This document shows positions 48,720 through 61,908 of a stretch of DNA of 64,000 bases, one piece after another (positions within the stretch are counted from its first letter, which is position 1; each line of letters begins with the position of its first letter). The stretch lies in assembly GCF_021018895.1 (NCBI RefSeq), contig NC_079377.1:22992501-23056500 (forward strand), written 5' to 3'. The position numbers and the translations under genes are program-made. The notes beneath the pieces are model-generated. The model was not told where the DNA came from. It did not search any database and saw only the letters and a program-made list of their open reading frames with translations. Origin of the DNA: Seriola aureovittata (lineage: Eukaryota > Chordata > Actinopteri > Carangiformes > Carangidae).

Positions 48720-51700
48720 GAGGCATAAAAAGTCATAGTATGGTAAGGCATAAAAATATCATAGTATAAAAGGCATAAAAATCTCATAGTATAGTAAGGC
48801 ATAAAAAGTCATGTTATAGTAAGGCATAAAAAAGTCATAGTATAGTCAATCATAAAAAAATTCATAGTATAGTAAGTTGCAAAAACATCATAGTGTAGTA
48901 AGGCCTAAAAACTCATAGTATAGTAAGGCATAAAAAGTCATTGTATAGTAAGGCATAAAAAACTCATAATATAGTAAGGCATAAAAAAGTCACAGTATAG
49001 TAAGGCATAAAAAGTCATAGTATAGTAAGACATAAAAAAGTCACAGTATAGTAAGGCATAAAAAGTCATAGTATAGTAAGGCATAAAAAAGTCATAGTAT
49101 AGTAAGGCATAAAAATGTCATAGTATAGTCAGTCATAAAAAAAGTCATAGTATAGTTAGGCATAAAAAAGTCATAGTATAGTTAGGCATAAAAAGTCATA
49201 GTATAGTAAGGCATAAAAACTCATAGTATAGCAAGGCATAAAAAAGTCATAGTATAGTAAGGCATAAAAAAGTCATAGTATAGTAAGGCATAAAAATATC
49301 ATAGTATAGTAAGGCATAAAAAGTCATAGTATGGTAAGGCATAAAAATATCATAGTATAGTAAGGCATTAAAATGTCATAGTATAGTAAGGCATAAAAAG
49401 TCATGTTATAGTAAGGCATAAAAAAGTCATAGTATAGTAAGGCATAAAAATTAATAGTATAGTCAATCATAAAAAAATTCATAGTATAGTAAGTTGCAAA
49501 AACATCATAGTATAGTAAAGCCTAAAAAGTCATAGTATAGTAAGGCATAAAAATGTCATAGTATAGTAAGGCATAAAAAAGTCACAGTATAGTAAGGCAT
49601 AAAAAGTCATAGTATAGTAAGGCATAAAAAAGTCATAGTATAGTAAGTCATAAAAAAGTCATAGTATAGTCAGTCATAAAAAAAGTCATAGTATAGTAAG
49701 TTGCAAAAACGTCATAGTATAGTAAGGCATAAAAAAAGTCATAGTATAGTAAGGCATAAAAAATCATAGTATAGTAAGGCATAAAAACTCATAGTATAGC
49801 AAGGCATAAAAATTAATAGTATAGTCAGTCAGAAAAAAAGTCATAATATAGTAAGTTGCAAAAACGTCATAGTATAGTAAGGCATAAAAAGTCATAGTAT
49901 AGTAAGGCATAAAAATGTCATAGTATAGTAAGGCATAAAAAAGTCACAGTATAGTAAGGCATAAAAAGTCATAGTATAGTAAGACATAAAAAAGTCACAG
50001 TATAGTAAGGCATAAAAAGTCATAGTATAGTAAGGCATAAAAAAGTCATAGTATAGTAAGTCATAAAAAAGTCATAGTATAGTCAGTCATAAAAAAAGTC
50101 ATAGTATAGTAAGTTGCAAAAACGTCATAGTATAGTAAGGCATAAAAAAAGTCATAGTATAGTAAGGCATAAAAAGTCATAGTATAGTAAGGCATAAAAA
50201 CTCATAGTATAGCAAGGCATAAAAAAGTCATAGTATAGTAAGGCATAAAAAGTCATAGTATAGTAAGTTGCAAAAACATCATAGTATAGTAAGGCATAAA
50301 AAAGTCACAGTATAGTAAGGCATAAAAATGTCATAGTATAGTAAGGCATAAAAATGTCATAGTATAGTAAAGCATAAAAAAGTCATAATATATTAAGGCA
50401 TAAAAAAGTCATAGTATAGTAAGGCATAAAAAGTCATGTTATAGTAAGGCATAAAAACCTCATAGTATAGTAAGGCATAAAAAGTTGTGGTATAGTAAAG
50501 CATAAAAAGTCATAGAATAGTAAGGCATAAAAAGTCAGTATAGTAAGGCATAAAAATATCATAGTACAGTAAGGCATAACAATGTCATAGTATAATAAGT
50601 CATTAAAAACTTCATAGTATAGTAAGGCATAGAAAAGTCATAGTATAGTAAGGCATAAAAAAGTCATAGGATAGTAAGGCATAAAAAAGTCATAGTATAG
50701 TAAGGCATAAAAAGTCATAGGATAGTAAGGCATAAAAAAGTCATAGTATAGTAAGGCATAAAAGTCATAGTATAGTAAGGCATAAAAAGTCATAGTATAG
50801 TAAGGCATAAAAAAGTCATAGTATAGTAAGGCATAAAAAGTCATAGTATAGTAAGGCATAAAAATGTCATAGTATAGTAAGTCATTAAAACTTCATAGTA
50901 TAGTAAGGCATAAAAAGTCATAGTATAGTAAGGCATAAAAAAGTCATAGTATAGTAAGGCATAAAAAGTCATAGTATAGTAAGGAATAAAAAGTAATAGT
51001 ATAGTAAGGCATAAAAATGTCATAGTATAGTAATTCATTAAAACTTCATAGTATAGTAAGGCATAAAAAAAGTCATAGTATAGTAAGGCATAAAAAGTCA
51101 TAGTATAGTGAGGCATAAAAATGTCATAGTATAGTAAGGCATAAAAAATTGTGGTATAGTAAGGCATAAAAATATCATAGTATAGTAAGGCATAAAAAAG
51201 TCATAGTATAGTAAGGCATAAAAAAGCCATAGTATAGTAAGGCATAAAAAGTTGTGGTATAGTAAGGCATAACAATGTCATAGTATAGTAAGGCATAAAA
51301 AAGTCACAGTATAGTAAGGCATAAAAAGTCATAGTATAGTAAGGCATAAAAAAGTCATAGTATAGTAAGTCATAAAAAAGTCATAGTATAGTCAGTCATA
51401 AAAAAAGTCATAGTATAGTAAGTTGCAAAAACGTCATAGTATAGTAAGGCATAAAAAAAGTCATAGTATAGTAAGGCATAAAAAATCATAGTATAGTAAG
51501 GCATAAAAACTCATAGTATAGCAAGGCATAAAAATTAATAGTATAGTCAGTCAGAAAAAAAGTCATAATATAGTAAGTTGCAAAAACGTCATAGTATAGT
51601 AAGGCATAAAAAGTCATAGTATAGTAAGGCATAAAAATGTCATAGTATAGTAAGGCATAAAAAAGTCACAGTATAGTAAGTTGCAAAAACGTCATAGTAT

Positions 51701-52973
51701 AGTAAGGCATAAAAAAGTCATAGTATAGTAAGGCATAAAAAGTCATAGTATAGTAAGGCATAAAAAAGTCATAGTATAGTAAGTCATAAAAAAGTCATAG
51801 TATAGTCAGTCATAAAAAAAGTCATAGTATAGTAAGTTGCAAAAACATCATAGTATAGTAAGGCATAAAAAAGTCACAGTATAGTAAGGCATAAAAAGTA
51901 ATAGTATAGTAAGGCATAAAAATGTCATAGTATAGTAAAGCATAAAAAAGTCATAATATATTAAGGCATAAAAAAGTCATAGTATAGTAAGGCATAAAAA
52001 GTCATGTTATAGTAAGGCATAAAAACCTCATAGTATAGTAAGGCATAAAAAGTTGTGGTATAGTAAAGCATAAAAAGTCATAGAATAGTAAGGCATAAAA
52101 AGTCAGTATAGTAAGGCATAAAAATATCATAGTATAGTAAGGCATAACAATGTCATAGTATAGTAAGTCATTAAAACTTCATAGTATAGTAAGGCACAAA
52201 AAAGGCATAGTATAGTAAGGCATAAAAAAGTCATAGTATAGTAAGGCATAAAAAGTCATGTTATAGTAAGGCATAAAAAAGTCATAGTATAGTAAGGCAT
52301 AAAAAGTCATGTTATAGTAAGGCATAGAAAAGTCATAGTATAGTAAGGCATAAAAAAGTCATAGGATAGTAAGGCATAAAAAAGTCATAGTATAGTAAGG
52401 CATAAAAAGTCATAGGATAGTAAGGCATAAAAAAGTCATAGTATAGTAAGGCATAAAAAGTAATAGTATAGTAAGGCATAAAAATGTCATAGTATAGTAA
52501 GTCATTAAAACTTCATAGTATAGTAAGGCATAAAATGTGATAGTATAGTAAGGCATAAAAAGTCATAGTATAGTGAGGCATAAAAATGTCATAGTATAGT
52601 AAGGCATAAAAAATTGTTGTATAGTAAGGCATAAAAATATCATAGTATAGTAAGGCATAACAATGTCATAGTATAGTAAGTCATTAAAACTTCATAGTAT
52701 AGTAAGGCACAAAAAAGGCATAGTATAGTAAGGCATAAAAAAGTCATAGTATAGTAAGGCATAAAAAGTCATGTTATAGTAAGGCATAAAAAAGTCATAG
52801 TATAGTAAGGCATAAAAATTAATAGTATAGTCAGTCAGAAAAAAAGTCATAATATAGTAAGTTGCAAAAACGTCATAGTATAGTCAGTCATAAAAAAACT
52901 CATAGTATAGAAAGGCATAAAAAAGTCATAGTATAGTAAGTGGCAAAAACGTCATAGTATAGTGAGGCCTAAA
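48720..52973. repeat. 4.25-kb minisatellite, unit about 25 bp, with higher-order repeats
   Basis: Tandem units of about 24-26 bp have the core GTCATAGTATAGTAAGGCAT followed by a run of A, giving roughly 170 copies. Variant units (AAGTTGCAAAAACGTC, CAGTCATAAAAAAAG, AGTTGTGGTATAG, TCATGTTATAG) recur in the same order at distant places. This shows that blocks of 0.6 kb and about 1.6-1.7 kb were duplicated inside the array. The short open frames in it are by-products of the repeat, not genes. Confidence 0.97.
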
Positions 52974-54223
52974 TCGGTTGTCTTGGAGACATAGCCTCTT
53001 GGAAGGCACATTGGAATGACTAATAATATGACTTCTTTGCAAACATAGTGTGAACAAGTTCTCTCTATTTCTAGTAGGGACAATTTTGTACCCCCAAAAT
53101 ATTGGTAGGGACATGTCCCTACTGTCCATATGCAAACCTATGCCGTTGGTATCACCTCATATTTTCACTTCTGACAAATTGTTTCTTTCAAGCGAGGACT
53201 TCAGAGAGGGACAGACAGACATCAGCACAGTTAAACAGATGGCTGCTGACAAATGCTAAACAGTTTAACAGAGGGGCATTCTGGGATTAAAAAAAAAAAC
53301 TTGCTGGGTTCCCATGGCAAATGGCCAGCTTGGAAGAGAGGCTGATGGAAGAATTCCCAGTAAGGTCATCTGAATATATCAGGAATGTTTGGGAACTGCA
53401 ACACTGGAGGTTTTCTGTTTTCTTTCCCTCTTTTCCATCTACTGCTCAGCCATGTTTAGACCATCTTCCTGTTGCATGGCTGAAAAGATTCCATATTTAA
53501 ATGTGAAACAGAAAAAAAAGAAACAAAAAATTTTAATTGGATATTGAACAACAAATGGATATTAGAATAAAATGTTAAATGTGGCATGGAATGTGGTGAA
53601 TTTTAAATTTAAAATGGCAGTAGAAATAGACATGGAAAAGGAAAACACAACTGAAATGTAAAATTTCGGGGAGAGCCGACTTGGAAAAGCCTGAAACAGC
53701 CGGTCCCTCTTGTGGCCAAATATATAACTGCACTAAAGTGACCACACGACAAAACACCATAAGGCATGATGTGTTTAATAATAACACATAATGCAGAACT
53801 TAATGCTGCTTTCTTTGATGTGAGGAGGAACTTCATTCATTATAGAATTATGGATGAAAAGTGGATTAAAGTGCTGTTCTGCTGCTGGGTGAATGTTCAC
53901 CAATGCTGAAGTGTTAGAGAACTATACTAATTAAATACATGTGAAATATAAGTTTTTCAAGTGTAGCCCATGTTGCCATTTAAGTTCACACATTCATGTT
54001 TAAAATCTGGAGTAATATTTATGATGTATGGAATGAAGTTACTTTTGCCTTGCCAGAAGTAATGTAGTCAAGAGTAAACCTGTGTATTGACAACATGGGG
54101 GTGTGTTGTATTGCTGTGTTTTTGAGGACCAATTTCAGTTGTAAACCATCATAGTGAAAACATTTCTGCATTGTGAGGACATTTTGCCTGGTTCTCACTA
54201 GTTCAAAGGACATGTGAAGGCAA

Positions 54224-54310
54224 GGTAAGTTTATTTGTATATCAATTCAACAACAAAGTAATTCAAAGTGCTGTAAATATATCAGAAAAGGCATTAAGAC
54301 TAGATAAAAA
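54224..54310. repeat. Remnant of a common teleost repeat (GGCAAGTTTATTTGTATA type)
   Basis: AAGTTTATTTGTATATCAAT, CAAAGTAATTCAAAGTGCTG and CAGAAAAGGCATTAAGAC match a frequent fish repeat end. The copy is short and degenerate. Confidence 0.45.
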
Positions 54311-54562
54311 TGAACTAAAATAGAATCAGAACATATTGAAAATCCCTTTTCGCATATTAAAACATCTTTTTACTAATATTATAATTTGTTTTACTTCGGT
54401 TTCATATGTGTTATCTTTACTAAATCATTATTTCACTACTTTTTATCTCAATTTTATTATTCATTTATTGACTTATAGTGGCCTGATTTCTGGATTTTCT
54501 TATGTTAGACACCTTGTAACTGTTTTTGAAAGGTGCTTTTTAAATAAAGTTTATTATTATTA

Positions 54563-54571
54563 TGATAACCA

Positions 54572-54605
<34 letters not shown>
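54563..54605 (+). repeat. (ATT)n microsatellite
   Basis: About eleven units of ATT, downstream of the repeat remnant at 54224. Confidence 0.9.
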
Positions 54606-54608
<3 letters not shown>

Positions 54609-55043
54609 GCCCTGATTTAAGGTTTACAGGCCAGGACTTGGTTCTAAGGACTGGTTCTTGGTGTTAGGGGAAGCGTTGGTTTTAAGCACTTAGTTGTGAT
54701 GGTGGTTATGGTTAAAGGCAAGGCAATGGATTGTCATTTAGCGTCCTCACAAGTATAGAAAGACAAGTGTGTATACCCCCCACCACCACCCTGAACACAC
54801 ACACCTGTTTGTCATTCATAATCCTGTTTTTGGGTCACATGTCTACTATATTTATATCTCAAAAGGGAGACCCTCATTTACAGCTGACTCTGTGTGTGCG
54901 TGTGTGTGTGCGTGTGTGTGTGTGCGTGTGTGTGTGTGTATGTGTGTATCTTGTTATGCTCTATAAATGTCACCACAAATTCCATATGACGTCAGTGTTT
55001 GCCATTTCAAATCTGGGCCACACAAACTTCCATACAAGTTTTT

Positions 55044-55100
55044 ATTAGATTAGATTAGATTAGATTAACTTTATTTATCCCACAACTGGGAAATTCATTT
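55044..55100 (-). repeat. LINE-like 3' tail with (TTAGA)n
   Basis: A short (ATTAG)n run is joined to ACTTTATTTATCCCACAACT and GGGAAATTCATTT. On the minus strand this reads as a retroposon 3' end (GTGGGAT.AATAAAGT) followed by a simple-repeat tail. It is the reverse complement of 61853-61908. Confidence 0.55.
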
Positions 55101-58100
55101 ATATTCATTATATCGGTTGATTTTCCAGTTAATACACATGTGAGCATGTGATATAAAAAGTTGTAGTGAAACTCAAATGAGTCACTCTCTCAACATGAAC
55201 AAGTCTTATTGCATATGCAATTTTACTTTTATTGTTTTAGTTTTGTAATCAGTGCACTTACAGCATCATATAATCTGTGCTTTTGTCCTTCCCCACAAGA
55301 GTGACAAGTACCTGCAGAGGTATTTGGTCTACTAACTTTATAACTTCTCTACTCTCCTTCATCTTAATCATCCACATAAAAGTCGGTGTCCTTGGATAAC
55401 CCTCCTGTTCTCCAGGTTGTGTACATCCTCAGAAGAGCATTGCTGCCATTACTTCCTTTACTACCTGCTGCCTGTTTCCGCCTGTTAACCATTGCCTTTG
55501 TGTTTCTACCTGTGCACTTGCCTCTGGATCTTATTTCCTGTTATGAGAACTGTGGTTTGTTGACTTTCATTACAAAAATGTTAGTGTTACAAAACTCATC
55601 TTCTGTGTAACATTGGCCACTAGGTGTCACTAAACCCCCATATTTCTGTCCATTCTTTCATGCACTAATTCATACACCAGGTTGTGGTCAGACCTGCCCA
55701 GTAGAGAGAGGGTTGTGAGTTGTATGCCCCCTTGACATTAGCATACAGCAAGGTCATTCTGGTTTGACATTTGACATATTGATATGTGATAATGATATGT
55801 GTAGAGTGAAATTTGACACTGTAAGGAACAGCTTCTCCCCACCCTGTGTGATGTCACTCCCTCTGTGTGATGTCACTCACTCTAGCTGTGAACATTCCAA
55901 CCACATACACACTAATGTAAAGGAAAGGTCCAGAAACGCTCATGCAACTTCTGCTGACACTGTGTAAAAACTATGACTGGGATTTCAAAGTTCAACATGA
56001 ATGGAGTTTCTACCTGAAAGTGTGAATGAGTATAAGAGGTTGAAAAATGCATGAAAAGTTGTGGAAAACTAGAGATTTTTAGCATTCCATCCATTTATCA
56101 TAATGGGAGAAAATCTCAGAAAATATTTTGAAAAGAATGAAATATATCAAAAAACTAAACAAATCCAGCAATGTCCTACAATAAAGAATTTTTGAGAAGA
56201 ACATATAATCAGATTATATTTGCTGCAATCCCACCTAATAAACTACATTTATATTTGTCTCCTAATGAGAAAACCATGTACAGTAACTCTAGGCATATGA
56301 AAGTAGAATTAGGCAGAACTGAATAACCCTCAACAGCTGTTTATCTTAATTATTGTTTTCCGCAAACTAAATCCTAATATAATTTCATGCGTTTACAGCC
56401 TAACAAAACAAATAATTAAATTAACTCTGCCTTGCGTAGCCAGGGAGGTTGTTTGAAGACAGATCCAGACATGTCTCTGCTGTCAGCTGAGCTTTGACCG
56501 AGGGGAAACGTGACAACATGAAGGGCCTGAGTTGCCCGCAGCTGCCTCAGTTCCTAGAAAGACAGAACATGGAGCAGTGGAGGATTATATAACATAGTGA
56601 ATGTATGACCAGGTGTGGCTCTCAAGAGTTTGACCTAAGTCCAACTCACTCAGGAGTGATGAAATCAACTCTGTATTTACACAGGACCAATGGGCAGAAA
56701 ATCTCACTTTTATGGGCGTTAGTTCAGATCTAATCAACTGAAGGCTTTTTAAACAAGAAAACAATGAAGACTTCAAAGTGTTTTGTCCTGTTTAAACAGT
56801 CATTAGAGGTTCAAATGCCAAAATCAGGAGAAGCCAGTCTGAAGTTGGTTTGATCAAGAGAAGACAATGAGGGACAAATGGTCCGCTTGTCACTTTACAA
56901 TGGACTTAAATTAGTGGTTTTGCTAAAGATTTGTTAAGATTATTCAACGTTTTTTCCTCCCTCAACGAATCTGTTGTAAATCTGCACAGCTGCAGAGATT
57001 TTTGTAGAATTGGCTTTTTTAACATTTTATTGAAATAAAATGTTAATTATTCTTCATATTTTTACTTATTCTTCACCAACACAATGAACATCCAAACATT
57101 AAAATGAAACTAAATGTGTTATTGATATTCTTTTCAGCTTATGCTTCATGAGGTTAAAGCTCAAAATAAATAAATAAACACAAGTACTTATGTCAGATTA
57201 TGAATTTTACTGAAAAAAAATAAATGAGACAACTAGTCATGTTTACATTTCTGGACGTTTTCTTTTAATTGATCCTCCAACCATCCTGTCCACAGCCACA
57301 CAAAATAGCTACCACATTGTAATATTGTTTAAGTGCATACAGGATATTGCTGTGTATACACTGACAGCAAGCAACCCCATCAAAATACTTTACAGATTCA
57401 GTCAGATTACAGTAAAATAAGTTAAAACGTTAAAATATTCCTTCAGGCCTGTGAAACCAGGTAAATAACAAAATCTTCCTTCAATCCAGATGTTACCCTT
57501 CATAGTAATTTCTAAATCATACAGTAGCTCCACAACATTGTTCGGCACGGTGATTGTATGCCAGCTGATTTCACACTGTAGGGATCTCAGCATGTTGGTA
57601 GTGGTTTTGAAGGCATTAATATATAATTACACCCCACAATTCTTAGCTGTAACGAGGCAAATTCAGTGTGTTCACCCTTTGCACTGTTTTTGTTCTTTTT
57701 TTAAAAACATGCCAAGGCTGATGGCAGGCAGGGAGTAAAAACAGGAGCTCAGAGGGGTTGCTTCAGTAACCTAGAGAATCAGGCTCTGTCAGGAGTCCTA
57801 GAACACAACAAGAGGTATTAAAATGTTCAGTCTGTATAATCTAGAGAGCATTCATGGCAAGTAGTAGTTTCTAATGGGCAATATTTAAGGATAGACAAGA
57901 GAGAATGCAGAAAATGCTCAGTGTCACTCCTTATAAAAAGGTCAGAAACTCCACTTAGCATGAAAACTGGGAGTAGATTGAGTGTCAGCACCAAATAACC
58001 ACCATAACATCCTAAGATTTTCCACCCCGTACCACTCTAACTGATAATAGATGACTTTTGAGTTATAGTTTTAACAATGAGGTCGATGGCCGATGGCTCT

Positions 58101-58506
58101 GCTAGCAGGAAGTACCAAACACGTGTTGTCATGGAGAACAGAATGAGTTACAGGTCAGACAACCTATCATGGCCAGCAATTTTAAATTATGTGATTAGTT
58201 TTTTTTTTTTCCTCATTAGAGTTAAAATACAGATTCACAAAAAAAAAAAAGAACAAAAAACAGACTAGTTTTACGTTTGGCCACTTGAACAATTGATCGC
58301 ACCCTGTCCTTTAAGTGGAAGTAACACTTGCTGTGAACTCACTGGCTCACAGGAAGTGCCACTTTACTAACCCTAGACAACATAGATTAACCTTCTGTAC
58401 AAATGACTAAACATAAAGCCATATGTAGCATGTGCAAGCCTAAAATTTAACAAAAAAAAAAAACATGATAAAATTACATTAAATATTCTGATTTTAAATC
58501 ACTAGC

Positions 58507-59625
58507 TCATGATGTTGCAGATTTGAGGTATGCAATGAGGTCCTGGCGCTCTCCCTTCTTCTTGATGCCAGCAAAGATCATTTTGGTTCCAGGAATGTAC
58601 TTCTTGGGGTTCTCCAGGTACTCCATCAAGGTGTCGTCACCCCACACGATGCCTGAGGAAAGACAGATGATCAGTGATGAAAGCTCGATAGATGGATTAT
58701 TAAAAGACAACTAAGAGGGGTCTGACCTCCACACTAGAAGGATAAGTGACCAGATATCAGTGGCCAAAGTTCAACCAACAGACAATCTTGTTAGGTATGT
58801 ATGTAACTTAACTGTTAATTTAAATAGTGCTGAAACAATTAGTCAATCAATCTAAGAACAAAAAGTTAAACAACAATGTTGAGAATTAATTAATTATTAA
58901 GGTCATAAATCAATGGTAAACATCTGCTGGGTTCAGCTTCTCAAATGTGAGGATTTGCTGCTTTTCTATCTTTTTATAATCAATATAAATGGATAATCTT
59001 TGAGTTTTTGAACTGCTGATTCAGGGAAAAAAACTATTTGAAGATCTCACCTTGACTTTTTTTTTTTTTTTTTTTTTTTTTAAAATTGAGAAATATTAGA
59101 ATTTCATAAAAAAGGCAAACAGATTAATTGATAGTCTCAGTAATCAGCTATAATAAGTGAGTAAGTAAGTAATACTCATCATTTCATTTACTGGCAACAT
59201 CAATGAATGACTGCACAAAAGTTCTGTAGCACATTTGACATTTTGCCTTGAAGCCTAAAACGATCATTCAATTATCGAAATATTTACCGATCGATTGCTT
59301 CAGTCTAGCAGCAATGTTCCACAGTTTGTAGTTAAGCATCATTACTACACTGAAAAATCTTGACGTCAGTTTCAAGCAATGATGCCCTCCTCTTGACTTG
59401 ATCTATATTCAGGGCAGAGGTTATTATAAGTTCTGTTTAACCACCAGTGAACTAACCTTTACTCTTGTTGGCATCTGTGTAAGAGTAGCCCGCTGCCTGC
59501 CCAGTCTTGCGTCCAAACAGACCCCAGAGGTTGGGGCCCACCTTGTGCTTGCCCCCCTCCTCTACTGTGTGGCACTGAGCACACTTCTGGACGAAAACCT
59601 TCTTTCCTTTGCCAACGTCTCCCAT
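58507..59625 (-). CDS. cycs: Cytochrome c, somatic
   Basis: Cytochrome c is the small haem protein of the mitochondrial intermembrane space. It carries electrons from complex III to complex IV and triggers the apoptosome when released. Two coding exons on the minus strand, 59625-59457 and 58652-58507, give 104 residues, the vertebrate length. The haem-attachment motif CAQCH is present at residues 15-19 (C15, C18, H19 counting Met1), and the axial Met lies in the segment [29 protein letters not shown] and [14 protein letters not shown] are canonical. The intron splits a Gly codon after DANKSK, as in other vertebrate CYCS genes. The presence of introns rules out a processed pseudogene. Exon 2 begins at 59631, six bases before the ATG, and a 5' UTR exon lies about 1.6 kb upstream. 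Confidence 0.98.
58826..58985. repeat. Degenerate interspersed repeat (AATCGATTA family), cycs intron 2
   Basis: AATAGTGCTGAAACAATTAG begins the block. CATCTGCTGGGTTCAGCTTC and CTCAAATGTGAGGATTTGCT follow the usual order of the family. Confidence 0.4.
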
Positions 59626-59631
59626 AGTCAA

Positions 59632-61265
59632 CTGGAAAAAACACAGGGAGGGCAAACAGGACAAATGGAAAGAAAAAGGAAAAAGACAGAAATTCAGTTA
59701 TTAAATGGGAAATGCCTTCAAAAAGGTCAAAAGGATAAACATACATCTGTTAATTTACATCTATAAATACACATCTTCATTTCATAGAACTTCTTCTATT
59801 CATAGACCTTGGATGTGGCAAGAAGCTCATTCATCTACTGTGACAGGCGCCATATTGTGAAGGTCGTTAAAGGTGACAACTTTATCTGTACCTGTAGCAC
59901 CGCTTTCTTTGCTTAGCCTTTAAACAGGTCATGACATTCCCCCGTGCGCTGGCAGCCTGCCGAGGTCGTTTCAAGGAAATTAGCCAAGGAAAAAAAGAAA
60001 CGGATGACCCTTAAAGCACGTTAGCCTAGCCTCCATTTAGCCCCCGTTGTATTACTCTTATTAGCATCTCCTTCTTTCGATCACGGTCACCCTTAGCTCG
60101 GGTTAATGCACTAGAAAAGCTGCCAGGTTTGTCGAATAAATGATAGTTTCAATAGACGGATAAGCTCTAAAGTGTCGATCCTGCCAATAAGAGTTAAAAC
60201 GAGCCAGCTAAAGGTATGTTAGTGATACGTGATACAACACCGGTGTTACGGCATAATGCATCTCCTTGCTTCTTATATCCTCAAATAACTAACTATAACT
60301 GAATAGATAGCTAATTAACTTCTGCTAAATTAGCTTGTCTTCCGTCTATCTATTATAAACGCTGTTAAGCAGTTACTTCGTATGTTTTGTGTCTTAAAAT
60401 AGGGTTTAAATGTCGCTAGGGAAACAATTTAAAGGGGTACAAATTTTGACGCAACACCACTGGTTTGGACGTCCAGATATGACTTCAGTGTGCACCGACC
60501 GCAGCAACACCAAGAGTTTCAGGTGTGACACTTATTGCTCGGTCCTGCATCTTGCATCCAAAATCCACTTACAACAGTCATTTATAAAATACAGAAAGTA
60601 CCTACAAAACGATGTTTAATTTATTTAAAATTTAAGTAGCTAGCAGCCATCTAACATGATGAAAAAGACTGCAGAAGATAGCTAACGTCCTAGACACCAC
60701 AGCCCAGGCAGCCTCTGTCTAACATGGCCACCTTCTAGTGGAGCATCAAGGACACTCAGCACTCTCCACCACAAACTGAAAGCTGCTTTCATGTACATAC
60801 AGCTACTAAACGTGGTATTCACAAACGGAGTTTCTATTTGTCTGGGATCACTGACTAAGAACTAGTTAGGCCTGACAAGCCTGCTGTGTGTGTGATGTGT
60901 CACCCACTGAGGCTGTCAAGGATGCTTCAATGTCGGGATCTGAATATCGCACTCAACGCTGCTGTATTAACTTCACCGCACCCGTGAGGACTCTGGGGAC
61001 GTCTGGCAAGCTTAAATAAGAGTCTTAACGGAAATGATTCAACATAGAAGCACTGCATTGCTCTTGACTAACAGATCAGGTTCATTAAACCTTTCTCAAC
61101 GCAGAGAGAGAAACCGAGCTATTCACAAACATGGGCGCTAACGTTAGCGACCGTTATCGGTCATCCTTTTTAGCACTGTTGTATTTCAGCATCATTTAGG
61201 ATACTAACATCGCGAAACCAGTCTCTCTTTGCAACAACACCTCATTAGGAAGATTTAAATTTTAC
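59632..61265 (-). other. cycs: cycs intron 1
   Basis: This intron separates the non-coding first exon from the ATG exon. The donor reads AAAG then GTAAA (minus) at 61265, and the acceptor TTTTTTCCAG ends at 59632. It contains no repeats of note and no coding signal. Confidence 0.6.
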
Positions 61266-61375
61266 CTTTTGATTAAAATGTGTCGGGTTAAAATCCCTCC
61301 GGTGAAGGTATAAGCTGCTCCTCTTGGCCGGTGAGCGGTTTATGGCGGTCGTAAAGAAGGTCACTTAGCTTTAGC
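61266..61375 (-). other. cycs: cycs 5' UTR exon (approximate 5' end)
   Basis: A GC-richer stretch ends on the minus strand at a consensus donor at 61265. It precedes an intron that joins just upstream of the cytochrome c ATG. Vertebrate CYCS genes have this layout. The 5' limit is a guess, set just downstream of the promoter motifs. Confidence 0.5.
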
Positions 61376-61387
61376 GGCACCGGCTTT

Positions 61388-61410
61388 TGACGTCATCATC
61401 CAATCACGTG
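61388..61410 (-). promoter_or_regulatory. cycs: cycs promoter motifs: CRE, CCAAT, E-box
   Basis: Within 23 bases there is a palindromic CRE (TGACGTCA, 61388-61395), a CCAAT (61400-61404) and an E-box (CACGTG, 61405-61410). Mammalian CYCS promoters are known to be CREB- and NRF1-responsive. The CRE fits that, but I see no clear NRF1 site. Confidence 0.55.
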
Positions 61411-61852
61411 CCTGGCGATTTCTTCCGAATCCTGACGTAGTCCCTTCAATCCGCCCGAGTCCCTTTTCGACAAAGAGACGTTTCCTCACCCGATTTTATC
61501 TTTTCAATTCTATGAGGATATCGATTAGCTTTTGGGAATATAAGCCTGAGGTACACACTGATAGTTTGGCAACAAACAATCATATTCAAAATACTAAACA
61601 TAATGTTCGTTACTAGTCCCGTAGGAGAGGAGTCAAGGGTCCAGAGAAGGAAGCGAAAAGTGTCTTGGTACTGGTTCTACATCTTGTCGCATTCCATAGC
61701 TTCCATTGTGGAAGCCAAAGGCAAATGCACCTGCTGATGTGGCCTTATAAGGAAATACGTAAATACATAAATTTATTAGTGTATATTTGGTGTATTTTTG
61801 ATGTATATTTCTATAGATGTTTATTCTATAGATGTTTATTTTTCTGCTGTGG

Positions 61853-61908
61853 TAAATGAATTTCCCAGTTGTGGGATTAATAAAGTTAATCTAATCTAAT
61901 CTAATCTA
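61853..61908 (+). repeat. LINE-like 3' tail with (TCTAA)n
   Basis: AATGAATTTCCCAGTTGTGG, GATTAATAAAGTTAATC and (CTAAT)n form a typical fish L2/CR1-type retroposon terminus. It is in inverted orientation to the copy at 55044-55100, with cycs between them. Confidence 0.55.

Larger units (their letters stand above)
52974..58400. other. Intergenic region between the minisatellite and cycs
   Basis: AT-rich sequence without a supported gene. It contains a repeat remnant at 54224-54310, an (ATT)n tract at 54563-54605, a GT-rich tract at 54889-54945 and a LINE-like tail at 55044-55100. The part above about 57026 may be cycs 3' UTR, since an AATAAA on the minus strand lies at 57026-57031. Confidence 0.4.

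Noticed and set aside
50638..51167. Minus-strand open frames with repeated MPYYTMTF-like units
   Set aside because: They come from the 25-bp minisatellite whenever unit lengths stay in frame. Stops and frame changes occur at the variant units, so this is not a protein repeat gene.
58507..59625. Possibility of a processed cytochrome c pseudogene
   Set aside because: The locus keeps an intron at the conserved position, a 5' UTR exon and an intact 104-residue frame.
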